From contig JAEKNX010000001.1 in NCBI GenBank assembly GCA_016839055.1, forward strand, positions 62,001-126,000: a stretch of 64,000 nt of DNA, in the 5' to 3' direction. The notes beneath the pieces are model-generated. The model was not told the origin of the DNA, did not search any database, and worked only from the letters and a program-made list of their open reading frames with translations. This document shows positions 42,604 through 52,406 of the stretch, one piece after another (position 1 is the stretch's first letter; each line of letters opens with the position of its first letter). Position numbers and translations under genes: made by a program. This DNA comes from Spirochaetales bacterium (GTDB lineage Bacteria; Spirochaetota; Spirochaetia; UBA9216).

Positions 42604-45317
42604 TTGTATTTTTTACCGCTTCCGCAGGGACAGGGATCATTTCTGCCTACCTTGGGAGCAGAGCGTCTTATCTGGATTCCGGTGCCTGACGCTTCAGGGC
42701 GCTCGGCGTTTGCGGCCGCGGGAGCACCGCCGGCAAAGGCGCCGATTGCGGAATGTCTTTCCTGTATTGAGGTGCCCGGAGACGGCCGCCGAACTGCCTT
42801 GTCGTAGCTTTTGATCCGAACCTTGATCACCTTCTGGGCGATATTTGATTTTATATCTACAATTAATTTGTCAAAAATATCAAAACCTTCGAGCTTGTAT
42901 TCCAGTAGCGGGTTTTTCTGAGCATAAGAGCGCAAGTATACCGCTTCGCGGAGAGCCTCAAGATGCTCCAGATGCTCCTGCCACTTCGTATCAATTCTTT
43001 TGAGGTATTCGTAACGGATAAACTGATTGAAATTGTCCTTTCCAAGTTTATCGCTCTTCTCAGTCAGGTCTTTTCTGATGTAGTTCATTACATAATCTTT
43101 TTTATCTTTGAGACTTAGAGCAGTGAAATCATCATGAGATTCGGGTTCGACTAAGAAGTTTAATTTAAGAGCTTCCAGAAGCTGAGAAATTGCGGCGTTA
43201 CTGTCTTTGGATCCTGAAGCATTGAATTGGTCAATAATCTCATCTGTCATCTCCTCGGCAGCGTCAAGAACACGGGCGATGAGATCCGGGTTCTGTGTAA
43301 TATCATCACGCTGAGAGTAAATGAACTTCCGCTGTTCATTGAGTACGTCATCAAAATCGAGCAGATGTTTTCTTATCTCGAAGTTCCGCTCTTCAACCTT
43401 CGTCTGTGCGCGCTCTATTGCCCTGTTTATTAGTGAATGACGAAGCGGTTCGCCGTTTTCCATTCCGGAGCGTCCCATTATCGAGCGCAGGCTGTCCCTG
43501 GCAAAGAGTCTCATTAGATCATCATCGAGGCTCAGAAAGAATCTTGATTCACCCGGATCCCCCTGACGTCCTGAACGTCCGCGGAGCTGGTTGTCAATAC
43601 GTCTTGATTCGTGACGTTCGGTTCCGAGGATATAGAGTCCACCGGCGACCTTTACTCTGGCATAATCATTCTTCCATTTCTCGTATTCTGACTTGTATAT
43701 CTTCCTGTATTCATCTTCGGAGGCCTCGGTTCCGGCCTTTCTTCTGGCTCGAAACTCGGGGTTGCCGCCTAATTTGATGTCAGTTCCTCGGCCTGCCATA
43801 TTAGTTGCTATTGTCACCGAGCCTTCGCCTCCGGCTTCGGAAATGATATGTGCTTCCCTGGAATGGTTTTTGGCATTGAGAACCTCGTGTCTGATGCCCC
43901 GCTTTATGAGCAGCCTTGAAATTCTTTCCGACTTTTCGATTGAGACAGTTCCAACAAGAATCGGCTGACCTTTCTCATGGACTCGCGCAATCTCATCACA
44001 TATGGCCTCATTCTTGAATTCTTCATTGAAATAGATTACATCATCATCATCGAAACGCATAACGGGTCTGTTGGTCGGAATAACTACGACGTCGAGATTG
44101 TAAATGCTTCCGAATTCCTTTGCTTCGGTGTCTGCTGTTCCGGTCATTCCGGAAATTTTGCTGTACATCCTGAAGAAATTCTGAAATGTAATTGTTGCCA
44201 GAGTTCTATTCCTTCTTGCAACCTTTATCCTTTCTTTTGCCTCAATAGCCTGATGAAGTCCGTCGGAATAGCGTCTGCCGTGAAGGATACGCCCTGTGAA
44301 CTCATCTACAATCTGAACCTGCTTGTCTTCGATCACATAGTCAACATCAAGGTTGTAGAGTTTGTGAGCACGTACTGCCTGGGTGAAATAATGAATGTAT
44401 TCAAAGTTTTCATCGCTGTAGAGGGAATCCTTGATTGCCCCGGATTTAATCAGAGCATTCTCGATTGTATTATTTCCCTGTTCGGTGAAAATCACCTTTT
44501 TTGATTTTTCGTCAAGTTTAAAATCTCCAACGGGGTCTTCCGGATAATCACCGGTCTCAGGATCTTTATCACATTCCCTGAGCTGGGAGACCAGAGCGTT
44601 TACCTGGTTGAATTTGGAAGTATCATCATCGGTCGCGCCGGAGATGATGAGAGGCGTTCTCGCTTCATCTATGAGAATAGAGTCAATTTCATCGATAATA
44701 CAGTAATTATGCGGCCGCTGAACCCTGCTTTCAGAGCCCCATTTCATATTGTCCCTGAGATAGTCAAAACCATACTCATTATTCGTTCCGTATGTAATAT
44801 CACATTTATAGGCTTTCTTTCTGGCTTCCGGATCCATATCTGAAAGAACTGTCCCTACAGATAGTCCGAGCATTTCATAGACAGGTTTCATCCATGCAGC
44901 ATCACGTTCGGCAAGGTAATCATTTACTGTGACAACATGAACACCCTTCCCCGTAAGCGCATTCAGGTAAGCGGCTGAAACGCTTGATAGAGTCTTTCCC
45001 TCACCAGTTTTCATTTCCATGATTTTGCCCTGATGAAGTACTATTCCGCCGAGAAGCTGAACGTCATAATGCCGTTCACCCAGGGTTCTTCTAGAGGCTT
45101 CCCTTGCCAGAGCGAAGGCTTCAGGGAGCAGCGAATCCAGGGATTTCCCACTATTCAGTCTGGTCCTTAATATATCGGTCTGAGCCGGAAAGTCGCCGCC
45201 TTCTATACTCATGGCCCAGGCTTCTTTTTCATTGATCCTGTGAAGTAGGGGCAACAGCTCTTTCAGATCCCGCTCGTGTTTTGAGCCGACGATTGAAGTT
45301 AATATATTATTAAACAT
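42585..45317 (-). CDS. secA: Preprotein translocase ATPase SecA
   Basis: A 910-residue motor that drives Sec-dependent export at SecYEG. The DEAD-type motor has [17 protein letters not shown] (Walker A), the DEVD-box region [19 protein letters not shown] and [13 protein letters not shown]; preprotein crosslinking and helical scaffold domains follow. The C-terminal zinc motif [15 protein letters not shown], which binds SecB and ribosomes in other species, is complete. CAGGAGAATATCA precedes the ATG. Its 3' end is duplicated as a tandem repeat. It is divergent from a lipoprotein gene across a 194-base AT-rich spacer containing several TATAAT-like strings. Confidence 0.97.
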   Translation of the reverse strand: MFNNILTSIVGSKHERDLKELLPLLHRINEKEAWAMSIEGGDFPAQTDILRTRLNSGKSLDSLLPEAFALAREASRRTLGERHYDVQLLGGIVLHQGKIMEMKTGEGKTLSSVSAAYLNALTGKGVHVVTVNDYLAERDAAWMKPVYEMLGLSVGTVLSDMDPEARKKAYKCDITYGTNNEYGFDYLRDNMKWGSESRVQRPHNYCIIDEIDSILIDEARTPLIISGATDDDTSKFNQVNALVSQLRECDKDPETGDYPEDPVGDFKLDEKSKKVIFTEQGNNTIENALIKSGAIKDSLYSDENFEYIHYFTQAVRAHKLYNLDVDYVIEDKQVQIVDEFTGRILHGRRYSDGLHQAIEAKERIKVARRNRTLATITFQNFFRMYSKISGMTGTADTEAKEFGSIYNLDVVVIPTNRPVMRFDDDDVIYFNEEFKNEAICDEIARVHEKGQPILVGTVSIEKSERISRLLIKRGIRHEVLNAKNHSREAHIISEAGGEGSVTIATNMAGRGTDIKLGGNPEFRARRKAGTEASEDEYRKIYKSEYEKWKNDYARVKVAGGLYILGTERHESRRIDNQLRGRSGRQGDPGESRFFLSLDDDLMRLFARDSLRSIMGRSGMENGEPLRHSLINRAIERAQTKVEERNFEIRKHLLDFDDVLNEQRKFIYSQRDDITQNPDLIARVLDAAEEMTDEIIDQFNASGSKDSNAAISQLLEALKLNFLVEPESHDDFTALSLKDKKDYVMNYIRKDLTEKSDKLGKDNFNQFIRYEYLKRIDTKWQEHLEHLEALREAVYLRSYAQKNPLLEYKLEGFDIFDKLIVDIKSNIAQKVIKVRIKSYDKAVRRPSPGTSIQERHSAIGAFAGGAPAAANAERPEASGTGIQIRRSAPKVGRNDPCPCGSGKKYKHCCGS

Positions 45318-45511
45318 TGATATTCTCCTGAATAAATGGGCATAACCATTAGAGATTATAAAAATTTTATTTATTATAATATAATATAATTTTTAATGCC
45401 TGTCTCTAAAATTGAATAAAAACAAGTCCTGAATTCTGCATCGGCTTCAGATTCTCTGAAATGAATCAGCCGGTGTTTGACTAAGTTCAATACTGATAGT
45501 ACTATCTTCAC

Positions 45512-46750
45512 ATGAGCATAATGCGTAAAATAATTATAACAGCAGTTGCAGTCTGTCTGACCACGGCACTTTCAGCCTGCCGTGAGAATAATAACCGGCT
45601 TCTCGAAAGAGAGCTGCTTTTTAGTATGCAGATTGGGAAGATGGAGGATCATCTCTATGTTCAGCAGTTTGACGGAGTCAATACCCTTTCAAAAACGCGT
45701 ATTTTTATGCAGGATGGTTTTTTTTATATAGCGAACGGAGAATCTGCCAAGGTTATGGAGTTCAGTTCGTTCGGAGATCTGATTTCTCTCTATTATAACG
45801 AAGATAAAAACCCCGACCCTGTTATTCTGAATTTCGAGAAAAAATCGGACACTACAGTAACAAGGGCTGCTTACAAATATCCACTGAAGGACCCAGGAGA
45901 GGTTGCAAGGACCAGTGACGGAGAGCTTCTGATCGACGACCGAATAGCCGAAATGAGATGGGAATGGGATGCCGAAAGCAAGGTGCTTCTCGACAGAATA
46001 GTTCTGCGGTTTGATGATGAGGGCAGGTTGATGTCCTATCTCGGCCAGGAAGGTCCCGGTGGTACACCTTTTCCCTATATTCAGTCGCTTCATGTCAACT
46101 CTTCTGATGAGGTCATTGTTGTGACAAGGAATTCCGACGGCTGGAGAATCTTCTGGTACACCGAGAAGGGAGATCCTATTTATAAAATAGACTTCAACAA
46201 GGATCTTCTTCCATCAGCCGGTGAATCAGGAAGCCCCTCTATTGAGAGTATTTATCCTGATTATGAGAACCGGATTGTCTATGTTAAAGTGGATTTCTAT
46301 GACAAAGATGCTTCCGGAAATATAAAATTTAATAAGTCCATGATTTTCGGATATGACATAGATAACGAAAAATATTCGGTGAACATTGAAATTCCCAGAA
46401 ATATCGTTAAATCTGATCAGCCGGTAATTTTCAAGGATAAAGAGCATGAGTATCTCTATGAGTTTGCCGGAGTAGCAAGAGGGCCGGCTTTCTTTCTTAT
46501 GAGTCCTTATAAGGGCTCCATTTACAGACTGGCAGTGCTTGATGCCGATGGAAGGGTTAAGGGCCGCGGACTCATCGATTTTTCGGAGGAAGATATATTC
46601 TTTAGAAACTACTATGTTAATCCGGACGGAATCCTTTCGGCCGTTGTCTGTGGTGAATATGATGCCGAGGTAGTCTGGTGGAGGAGCGATATCTTTATTG
46701 AGGAGCAGAAGAATGACTATAGCAAGTTCCTGCCGAATGAAAGAAATTGA
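45512..46750 (+). CDS. Lipoprotein, probably beta-propeller
   Basis: A 412-residue lipoprotein with signal ending LSAC (Cys ~23). The mature part is rich in repeating strand-turn units with Gly/Asp turns (DGFFYIANGESAKVMEFSSFGDL, DDEGRLMSYLGQEGPGGTPFPYIQSLHV, and EKGDPIYKI), which suggests a six-bladed propeller of the NHL/TolB sort. I do not recognise a named family; similar lipoproteins occur in spirochaetes. Its end overlaps the NAD(P)HX repair gene by 38 bases, so they share an operon. No clear ribosome binding site; ATG 45521 is an alternative start. Confidence 0.78.
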   Translation: MSIMRKIIITAVAVCLTTALSACRENNNRLLERELLFSMQIGKMEDHLYVQQFDGVNTLSKTRIFMQDGFFYIANGESAKVMEFSSFGDLISLYYNEDKNPDPVILNFEKKSDTTVTRAAYKYPLKDPGEVARTSDGELLIDDRIAEMRWEWDAESKVLLDRIVLRFDDEGRLMSYLGQEGPGGTPFPYIQSLHVNSSDEVIVVTRNSDGWRIFWYTEKGDPIYKIDFNKDLLPSAGESGSPSIESIYPDYENRIVYVKVDFYDKDASGNIKFNKSMIFGYDIDNEKYSVNIEIPRNIVKSDQPVIFKDKEHEYLYEFAGVARGPAFFLMSPYKGSIYRLAVLDADGRVKGRGLIDFSEEDIFFRNYYVNPDGILSAVVCGEYDAEVVWWRSDIFIEEQKNDYSKFLPNERN

Positions 46751-48182
46751 CCGGCGGACTATTGAAGAGTACGGATTTTCCGATATCATCCTTATGGAGA
46801 ATGCCGGTATAAGAATCCTTGAACTTGGCTGGAAACTTACCGGCTTCACGAAGAATACGCAGCTTGTCTGCCTTGCCGGCGGAGGTAACAACGGCGGTGA
46901 TGCACTCGTAATAGCCCGGCAGCTCTACAGCCAGGGTTATAAGCGGATAAATATAATAAAGGTCTCTGAAAAGGGAAGCGCCGCGCAAAAAACTCATCTG
47001 AACATCTGCCGGAACCTCGGTATTCAAATTATTGATTTTCCTGATGGCGAGGCCGGAGAGGTTATTCAAAACGCGGAAATTATTTTCGACGGCATTGCAG
47101 GAACCGGAATCAGCGGGGCACTGCGGAATCCTCTTCCTGAACTCATCGAATTGATTAATTCAAGCAGGGCTCTTCGGATAGCGATAGACGTTCCCAGCGG
47201 CACAGGAGAGAGCTTTCGGGCGGGTTTTCCGGCGGTTAAGGCTGATTACACTCTGACTGTGGGACTGCCACTACGGTGCCTGTATCTGCCTGACGTCAGA
47301 CCTTTTTGCGGGGAGATTTATACGGTTCCCATTGGGTTTCCGGAAGAATTGAAGGCCGAAAAACAGGAACCGGACGGCATTGAATGTGAGCTCATCACCG
47401 AGGATTATATAGAAAGGCTAATGCCGAAGCTACCGGGAAACTCTTTTAAAAACAGGAGAGGACATCTCGCTGTCTTCGGAGGCAGCAGGGGAACAATCGG
47501 TGCCGCCTCACTCTGTGCCGAGGCGGCACTCCGTACCTCCGCAGGGCTGGTGAGTCTTTATTCCGACGCTGATATCTATGGCATATACGCTTCCAGGCAT
47601 ACCTCGGTAATGGTAAAACCTCTGCCTGAGCCCGAAGATCTTAAAAATAAAATGGCCTCATGGTCAGCCGTCGCTGTTGGGCCGGGGTGGGGTACTGAAG
47701 GCCGGGAAGAGCTTCTTTCGGTTCTTTTAAAAGAAGGCCGGGGAGTGCTTGATGCGGACGGAATAAACACGCTTGCTTTTATGCCCGGCCGCTCTACAAT
47801 TGATCTCGGGGGCCGATGGATTCTGACTCCCCATCCGGGAGAATTCAGAAAATTGTTTCCTGATGCCGATATTATAAACAGGCCATATTCTGAGGTGGTG
47901 GATGCAGCCAGGCTGCTGAACTGTGTTATACTGTTAAAAGGGCATGTCAGCTATATCGCTGACCCTGCCGGACGCTGTGCGGTCCTCGACGGAAATTATC
48001 CGAAGCTTGGAACTGCCGGCAGCGGTGATCTGCTTGCAGGCTTGATTGGCGGTTATGCGGCATCGGGGATGGAGCCCTTTGATGCAGCGGTGCTGGGAGC
48101 AGCGCTGCACCTTCGCGGCGGCAGAAGATGCGGAGCCGAGCATGATTGGTTTTCCAGTGAGGACCTGCTCGAATATCTATAA
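46713..48182 (+). CDS. nnr: Bifunctional NAD(P)H-hydrate repair enzyme (epimerase plus dehydratase)
   Basis: A 489-residue fusion. The N-terminal YjeF domain (~1-215) interconverts R and S NAD(P)HX and shows ENAGIRI, GGGNNGGDALVIARQL, DGIAGTGISG and IDVPSGT. The C-terminal ribokinase-like domain (~230-489) dehydrates S-NAD(P)HX, with GHLAVFGGSRGTIGAASLCAEAALRTSAGLV, AVGPGWGTE, LDADGIN, LTPHPGEF and the catalytic GTAGSGDLLAG. I start it at ATG 46713, seven bases after AGGAG; ATG 46737 is also possible. Confidence 0.93.
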   Translation: MTIASSCRMKEIDRRTIEEYGFSDIILMENAGIRILELGWKLTGFTKNTQLVCLAGGGNNGGDALVIARQLYSQGYKRINIIKVSEKGSAAQKTHLNICRNLGIQIIDFPDGEAGEVIQNAEIIFDGIAGTGISGALRNPLPELIELINSSRALRIAIDVPSGTGESFRAGFPAVKADYTLTVGLPLRCLYLPDVRPFCGEIYTVPIGFPEELKAEKQEPDGIECELITEDYIERLMPKLPGNSFKNRRGHLAVFGGSRGTIGAASLCAEAALRTSAGLVSLYSDADIYGIYASRHTSVMVKPLPEPEDLKNKMASWSAVAVGPGWGTEGREELLSVLLKEGRGVLDADGINTLAFMPGRSTIDLGGRWILTPHPGEFRKLFPDADIINRPYSEVVDAARLLNCVILLKGHVSYIADPAGRCAVLDGNYPKLGTAGSGDLLAGLIGGYAASGMEPFDAAVLGAALHLRGGRRCGAEHDWFSSEDLLEYL

Positions 48183-48193
48183 AGGAGTTTATC

Positions 48194-48730
48194 ATGCCTT
48201 CTAAAGGTGGTCGAATGCCGGAGACACATGACCCCGGCGAACATCATTTTCACTATAATAGGGAAGATCGGGAAGCCTTGCTCTCTGATGAGACTAAAAG
48301 AGTTCTTCAAAAGACCAAACTCTTTACCATGAACCGCCGGAATATGATTATTTTAGCGGATATCGCGATAATTCTACTTTTTACAATGATTTTTGCTCCC
48401 TTTTTTTTGGGCGGAAAGACGCATGCGAAAGTCGACGGATTCAGTACGAATCTGAAGGCCTATGTTTTTGACGGAAACCTTCTGATTAGTATGAAGGTTG
48501 AGGCGAAGGAAGATAATAGTCTTGAAGCGGGCCTTGTGAAAGTAGTATTCACAGCGGAAGGTTCTGATGAAGAAGTGGAAGTGATAGATCTGCTTCCCGG
48601 AAGTGTCGGTGAGCCTAGAGTTCTCCGGGCGGAGATTCCTGCCCCCAATGATAAAAAGGTTAAGGTTTATGCCCTTGTCGAGATTAATGAAAAAACGGGG
48701 AAATTATCAGCCAAGGCTAAACAGGAATAA
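48194..48730 (+). CDS. Single-span membrane protein of unknown function
   Basis: A 178-residue protein. A cytoplasmic N-terminus rich in His and charged residues (PGEHHFHYNREDREALL) leads to one membrane helix (residues ~53-75, IILADIAIILLFTMIFAPFFLGG). The ~100-residue external domain is beta-rich (LKAYVFDGNLLISMKVEAKE). AAAGGAG precedes the ATG, 11 bases after the Nnr stop, so it is in that operon. No family recognised. Confidence 0.75.
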   Translation: MPSKGGRMPETHDPGEHHFHYNREDREALLSDETKRVLQKTKLFTMNRRNMIILADIAIILLFTMIFAPFFLGGKTHAKVDGFSTNLKAYVFDGNLLISMKVEAKEDNSLEAGLVKVVFTAEGSDEEVEVIDLLPGSVGEPRVLRAEIPAPNDKKVKVYALVEINEKTGKLSAKAKQE

Positions 48731-48882
48731 GAAACAAAAATATTTGAGTTGACCCTTGGGCTTGATTGAGATAATCTTAAATATAAGCCTTTATGATAAA
48801 GGCTTTGAAGTGTTTTAGGCAGCTTTACGGTAAATAAGCTGATAAGATGCGCCCTGAAACATTGTTTATATTTTAAGGTAGA

Positions 48883-48932
48883 AATTTCTAAAAATCGGAA
48901 TTTTTAATTTCATGATTTTTGAAATTCCCTCA
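48883..48932. repeat. Interspersed hairpin repeat, copy D
   Basis: AATTTC-T-AAAAATC (48883-48896) pairs with GATTTTT-GAAATT (48914-48926), enclosing GGAATTTTTAATTTCAT. It shares GATTTTTGAAA with copies A and C and the AATTCCCTCA end with copy B. It is close upstream of the next gene's ribosome binding site (GGAGGTAG). The same 224-base gap also holds a smaller hairpin AAGCCTTT/AAAGGCTT at 48785-48805. Confidence 0.65.
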
Positions 48933-48954
48933 TATTAATGGAGGTAGAGACAAA

Positions 48955-49356
48955 ATGGTACAATTATACTTTCTGTCAATTTTATTAAATATTCTTGGGG
49001 GCTTCGGTCTCGCGTCTGAGACAATGGTAGAAAGAATCAGCGGATTCAGGATCTTCTCGGATTTCTTTGAGGGCAAAACTACTCTTAAATTAGTGGTAGG
49101 AATTCTTTCCTTTGTTGTCGGAATTCTTAAGCTGCTATCCTCAATGGATGTCCCTGTAGCAGGCGATCTTCTTCCAGCTCTTTGCAATATTGCCGTAGGA
49201 ATTGCGTTAACGCTAGATTATTATAAAGACAGAACAGAAGCCGGAAGCAGTGAAAAGCTGAATGATTTCTTCGCGAGAAAAAGTTCATTCATCGGAGTTG
49301 GAGCCGTAGTTTTCGGTTTTCTCCACTTTCTGATTCCAAGAGTTCTTCTTCTATAA
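48955..49356 (+). CDS. Small integral membrane protein
   Basis: A 133-residue protein with about four hydrophobic segments (LYFLSILLNILGGFGLA; LVVGILSFVVGILKLL; LLPALCNIAVGIALTL; FIGVGAVVFGFLHFLI) and short charged loops. The start is ATG 48955, six bases after GGAGGTAGAGAC-type ribosome binding site. It is followed 12 bases later by a NUDIX gene. I recognise no family; similar short proteins occur in spirochaetes. Confidence 0.78.
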   Translation: MVQLYFLSILLNILGGFGLASETMVERISGFRIFSDFFEGKTTLKLVVGILSFVVGILKLLSSMDVPVAGDLLPALCNIAVGIALTLDYYKDRTEAGSSEKLNDFFARKSSFIGVGAVVFGFLHFLIPRVLLL

Positions 49357-49368
49357 ACGGGGTTTTCG

Positions 49369-49749
49369 ATGAATATATCTGTAGCCGGAGTTGCTGAGCG
49401 TGACGGCAAATACCTTGTTGCATTGAGGAAGCCGGGAACGAGCATCGGAGTAAGGTGGGAATTTCCGGGAGGCAAACTTGAGAAGGGAGAGACTCCGGAA
49501 GAAGCTGTTATTCGAGAGTACATGGAAGAACTCAATATCTCTGTCAGGGTTAAGGAGAGACTTTGCGAAGGAAGTTTTTCAAACGGCGAAAAATATTACC
49601 GTCTGCTTGCTTATAAAATAGAAATAGGTGATGGTGAAATTACAGCCCCGGAACATCAGCAAATTTTCTGGGCGGCTCTCTCGGAGCTTGGGACTCTAGA
49701 TTTTCCCGTTTCTGATATGATTATTGTTAATTATCTTCTTTCGGCATAG
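49369..49749 (+). CDS. NUDIX hydrolase, MutT-like (8-oxo-dGTP diphosphatase type)
   Basis: A 126-residue single-domain NUDIX protein. The box GGKLEKGETPEEAVIREYMEEL is complete (REYMEEL holds the metal-binding glutamates), preceded by RWEFPGG. Length and start (ISVAGVAERDGKYLVALRKPG) fit MutT/YpwG-type nucleotide pool sanitisers. Its end overlaps the convergent acetyltransferase gene by 19 bases. Confidence 0.88.
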   Translation: MNISVAGVAERDGKYLVALRKPGTSIGVRWEFPGGKLEKGETPEEAVIREYMEELNISVRVKERLCEGSFSNGEKYYRLLAYKIEIGDGEITAPEHQQIFWAALSELGTLDFPVSDMIIVNYLLSA

Positions 49750-50648
49750 GTAATTCTGAATTCACCCGCCGTGCTGAACCCGCAGTTGCTGTAGAGTTTT
49801 AGTGCCGGCAGATTGTCTTTCTTAACAAACAATGTCAAATTTTTCCCAAAATTTCCGGCATAGACGGCCAATTCAGCCATCAGGCGGGCCGATATCCCCT
49901 TTGAGCGGTATTCAGGTCTGGTGAAGACTCCGCCAATCTGATACCAGGCAATGCCTTCGGTATTAATGCAGCAGGTTGCGGCAGGTTTATTCTGAACGGT
50001 GCCGAAGAATACTGCTTTTTCGAGAATTGTTTTTCTGAATCTATTCCTGCTTGCCTGTTCATTGAAATTTGATTTAACAAGCAGAACCTCTTCTATCTCG
50101 TAGGCTTTACGCAGCGGCATGAGGAGGTTGAAATCAGATATTTCAGCCTTTTTTATTAATGATAATTCTATGGTGTTATTTTTTTTGCTTTTAAGATACT
50201 GTTTAACCACCGCAGGAATTAGAGCCGATTCCGCCGAAAGCTGAAAGTAATCGACTGATAATTTACTCCGGTTCCCAAATAATAGTTCCAGTCTGAGAAC
50301 ATCCTCTTTCATGCCCATGAAGGTTAGGTATCTTTTTCTCATTAGGGGGGATTTTTTAAGCAGTTCCTCCGGAATATAGTCAGAACTGCCTGTAGTAAAG
50401 AATGGGGCAATTACGCTGTCAGTTGAAAGTAACAGAAGGCTCACTATCTTCCCGTCTTTTTTTTCGAGATAGACTTCATGATGCTTTAATAAGTTCGGGT
50501 CAGGACGGCCATTCTGCATGAGACGTGATGTTATGCTTATGCAGCTATGTTCCCGCGGAGAGAGAAACGAAATAATACTATCAAATTCCCGGGATACGGC
50601 TCTGGACCAGCCGCTCGGGTTATTGTTTTTTTCCCAAAATGAAAACAC
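49731..50648 (-). CDS. GNAT-family acetyltransferase
   Basis: A 305-residue protein starting at GTG 50648. The C-terminal ~130 residues are a GNAT domain: TCCINTEGIAWYQIGGVFT, then the acetyl-CoA loop RPEYRSKGISARLMAEL, and KKDNLPALKLYSNCGF. The N-terminal half (~1-160) is a diverged second GNAT-like half or an unrelated domain. It lies 3 bases downstream of the GH3 gene on the same strand and its start is probably coupled to that stop. Substrate unknown. Confidence 0.8.
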   Translation of the reverse strand: MFSFWEKNNNPSGWSRAVSREFDSIISFLSPREHSCISITSRLMQNGRPDPNLLKHHEVYLEKKDGKIVSLLLLSTDSVIAPFFTTGSSDYIPEELLKKSPLMRKRYLTFMGMKEDVLRLELLFGNRSKLSVDYFQLSAESALIPAVVKQYLKSKKNNTIELSLIKKAEISDFNLLMPLRKAYEIEEVLLVKSNFNEQASRNRFRKTILEKAVFFGTVQNKPAATCCINTEGIAWYQIGGVFTRPEYRSKGISARLMAELAVYAGNFGKNLTLFVKKDNLPALKLYSNCGFSTAGEFRITYAERR

Positions 50649-50651
50649 TTC

Positions 50652-52328
50652 TCAACGCATCTCCCTGTTGAAATCAAGCGGCAGTACTCCCTGCGGCGAA
50701 ATTGTTCCGCTTAGCGCGGCAAAACCAGCCTGGAAAGACTCTCTTGAGGTACCGTAAACTGCCACGGCATTTTTAATCCAGTTCATTTCTTTCAGGTATA
50801 TTGGAGTGAGTACTGAAAGTACTATTACATCAGCCGTTGTTCCTTCTATCTCCTTCAATACCTGCACGCTGTTCGGGTTAGCAAGGCAGTATATGATTGT
50901 ATCATAGTCATCGGCAGTGTTTTTAAGCCGCTGCCGGGAGTTTCTTGATGAAGTGTAGAATGGAGAATAATCAAATTTAAAGGTGTCAGCATCGGGAAAC
51001 ATTTTGCTGCCTACATCAAAAAATCTGTCGAACTGTCCGGCAAGAAGTATTTTCCCATGGGGCAAAAGCCCTTTCTCGCTGTCTTCCCGGATGACTGTTG
51101 TGCTTCTATATGCCTGGTCGAGGAAAAATGGCTGCCCTTCAGCTGTTGGAATCAGACTATTAAGCTCCCGGATATCCGGAAACAGGGGTACGGAGTCTTC
51201 CTTTGACAGATATTTTAGTTTAGCTCTTAGAATTCGTTCGGCGGATTTTCGTACGGTTGCGGCAAAGGCCTGATCTTTCACCAGTTGTTCGGACAGATAA
51301 TCCCAAACCTGCATCTGTATTTCAGCAGTCCTGGAAACCAGGATAATATCCACTCCCGCGTCTATTGCCGCCTTGCAAATCTCCGCGGTATTCATGGAAA
51401 GCAGCTGGACGCCGTTCATCATAAGATCGTCGGTAACGATGAGGCCGTCGAAGCCGAGTTTGTCGCGAAGGATGCCGGTTAGAATGAGTGGCGAGATACT
51501 TGCCGGAGTATTGTTTCCGGTGATTATTGGGAATGCCAGGTGCCCGCTCATTATTCCGGGAATGCCTTCTCTTATCAGGTACCGATAGGGTAGAAGTTCA
51601 CGCTCCCAGAGAGTGTCCATGTCAACATCTATAATAGGAAGGGCGCCGTGAGAATCTTTGTCGGCATCTCCGTGTCCGGGAAAGTGTTTTGCTGTGCAGA
51701 TAATACCAGCACTGTCCATGCCCTTATAAAAGGCAGTCGACAGTACCGCGGTAAGAAGAGGATCATCGCTGAAGGCACGCGGACCGATTACATGAGCCTC
51801 CGGGTTCGAATAGACATCGACGGTAGGGGCAAAGTTCATGTTCACACCGAGGGCTCGGAGTTCCATCCCTATATAGTAGCCGGTCTTCAGTGCGTCATCG
51901 GGCCGCCTGCTTGCCCCGAGGGACATGTTGCCGGCGGTCTCGGAAGTCTCTCCGCGTACATGACGGACCCATCCGCCTTCCTGGTCGGTTGCGATGAACA
52001 GCGGTATTCTGAACGTCGTCTCAGCGCTCAGCTTCTGCATCTTCGATATGCTTCCGGCAAGGGTCGGAAGGTTCTTCACATTCCAGCCGAAAATCTTAAT
52101 TCCGCCGATTTCTTTCTCGGAGATCCATTCCAGAATCTCAATCGAGGGAGTTCCTCCCATATAACCGAGAAGGAGCATCTGGGCAAGAAGCTGCTCATCG
52201 GTCATCCCGGCCATCAGACGGCTGAGCTGCTCTTCCTCCGGATAGTCATCCCAGAAATCGGTATCGGCGCCGGCGGTAAGTGGTAGTGAAAGAATCAGTA
52301 ATATAATAAATAAATTTCGTAACATCAT
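50652..52328 (-). CDS. Glycoside hydrolase family 3, NagZ-like beta-N-acetylhexosaminidase
   Basis: A 558-residue exported enzyme with a Sec signal peptide (cleaved near TAGA-DT). The TIM barrel has IPLFIATDQEGGWVRHV, the NagZ-type His/Asp loop KHFPGHGDADKDSHGALP and the nucleophile Asp in VTDDLMM. A second alpha/beta domain follows (~390-558). NagZ enzymes cut GlcNAc from anhydro-muropeptides during cell-wall recycling; an exported copy would act outside the cytoplasmic membrane. A GNAT gene follows at once. Confidence 0.9.
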   Translation of the reverse strand: MMLRNLFIILLILSLPLTAGADTDFWDDYPEEEQLSRLMAGMTDEQLLAQMLLLGYMGGTPSIEILEWISEKEIGGIKIFGWNVKNLPTLAGSISKMQKLSAETTFRIPLFIATDQEGGWVRHVRGETSETAGNMSLGASRRPDDALKTGYYIGMELRALGVNMNFAPTVDVYSNPEAHVIGPRAFSDDPLLTAVLSTAFYKGMDSAGIICTAKHFPGHGDADKDSHGALPIIDVDMDTLWERELLPYRYLIREGIPGIMSGHLAFPIITGNNTPASISPLILTGILRDKLGFDGLIVTDDLMMNGVQLLSMNTAEICKAAIDAGVDIILVSRTAEIQMQVWDYLSEQLVKDQAFAATVRKSAERILRAKLKYLSKEDSVPLFPDIRELNSLIPTAEGQPFFLDQAYRSTTVIREDSEKGLLPHGKILLAGQFDRFFDVGSKMFPDADTFKFDYSPFYTSSRNSRQRLKNTADDYDTIIYCLANPNSVQVLKEIEGTTADVIVLSVLTPIYLKEMNWIKNAVAVYGTSRESFQAGFAALSGTISPQGVLPLDFNREMR

Positions 52329-52406
52329 ATAAGCTGGTTAATTTATACAATAGATAGAATCTCTCTTCAAGTTGCTTTTTTCTTTATCTGCTGGTAGGCT
52401 TACAGC

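Noticed and set aside
45361-45405. AT-rich spacer before secA as a replication or attachment site
   Set aside because: Only simple TATAAT-like strings are present; no DnaA boxes, direct repeats or integrase nearby.
48785-48805. Hairpin AAGCCTTT/AAAGGCTT as a terminator
   Set aside because: No T-run follows on either strand; listed only as a hairpin in the gap.
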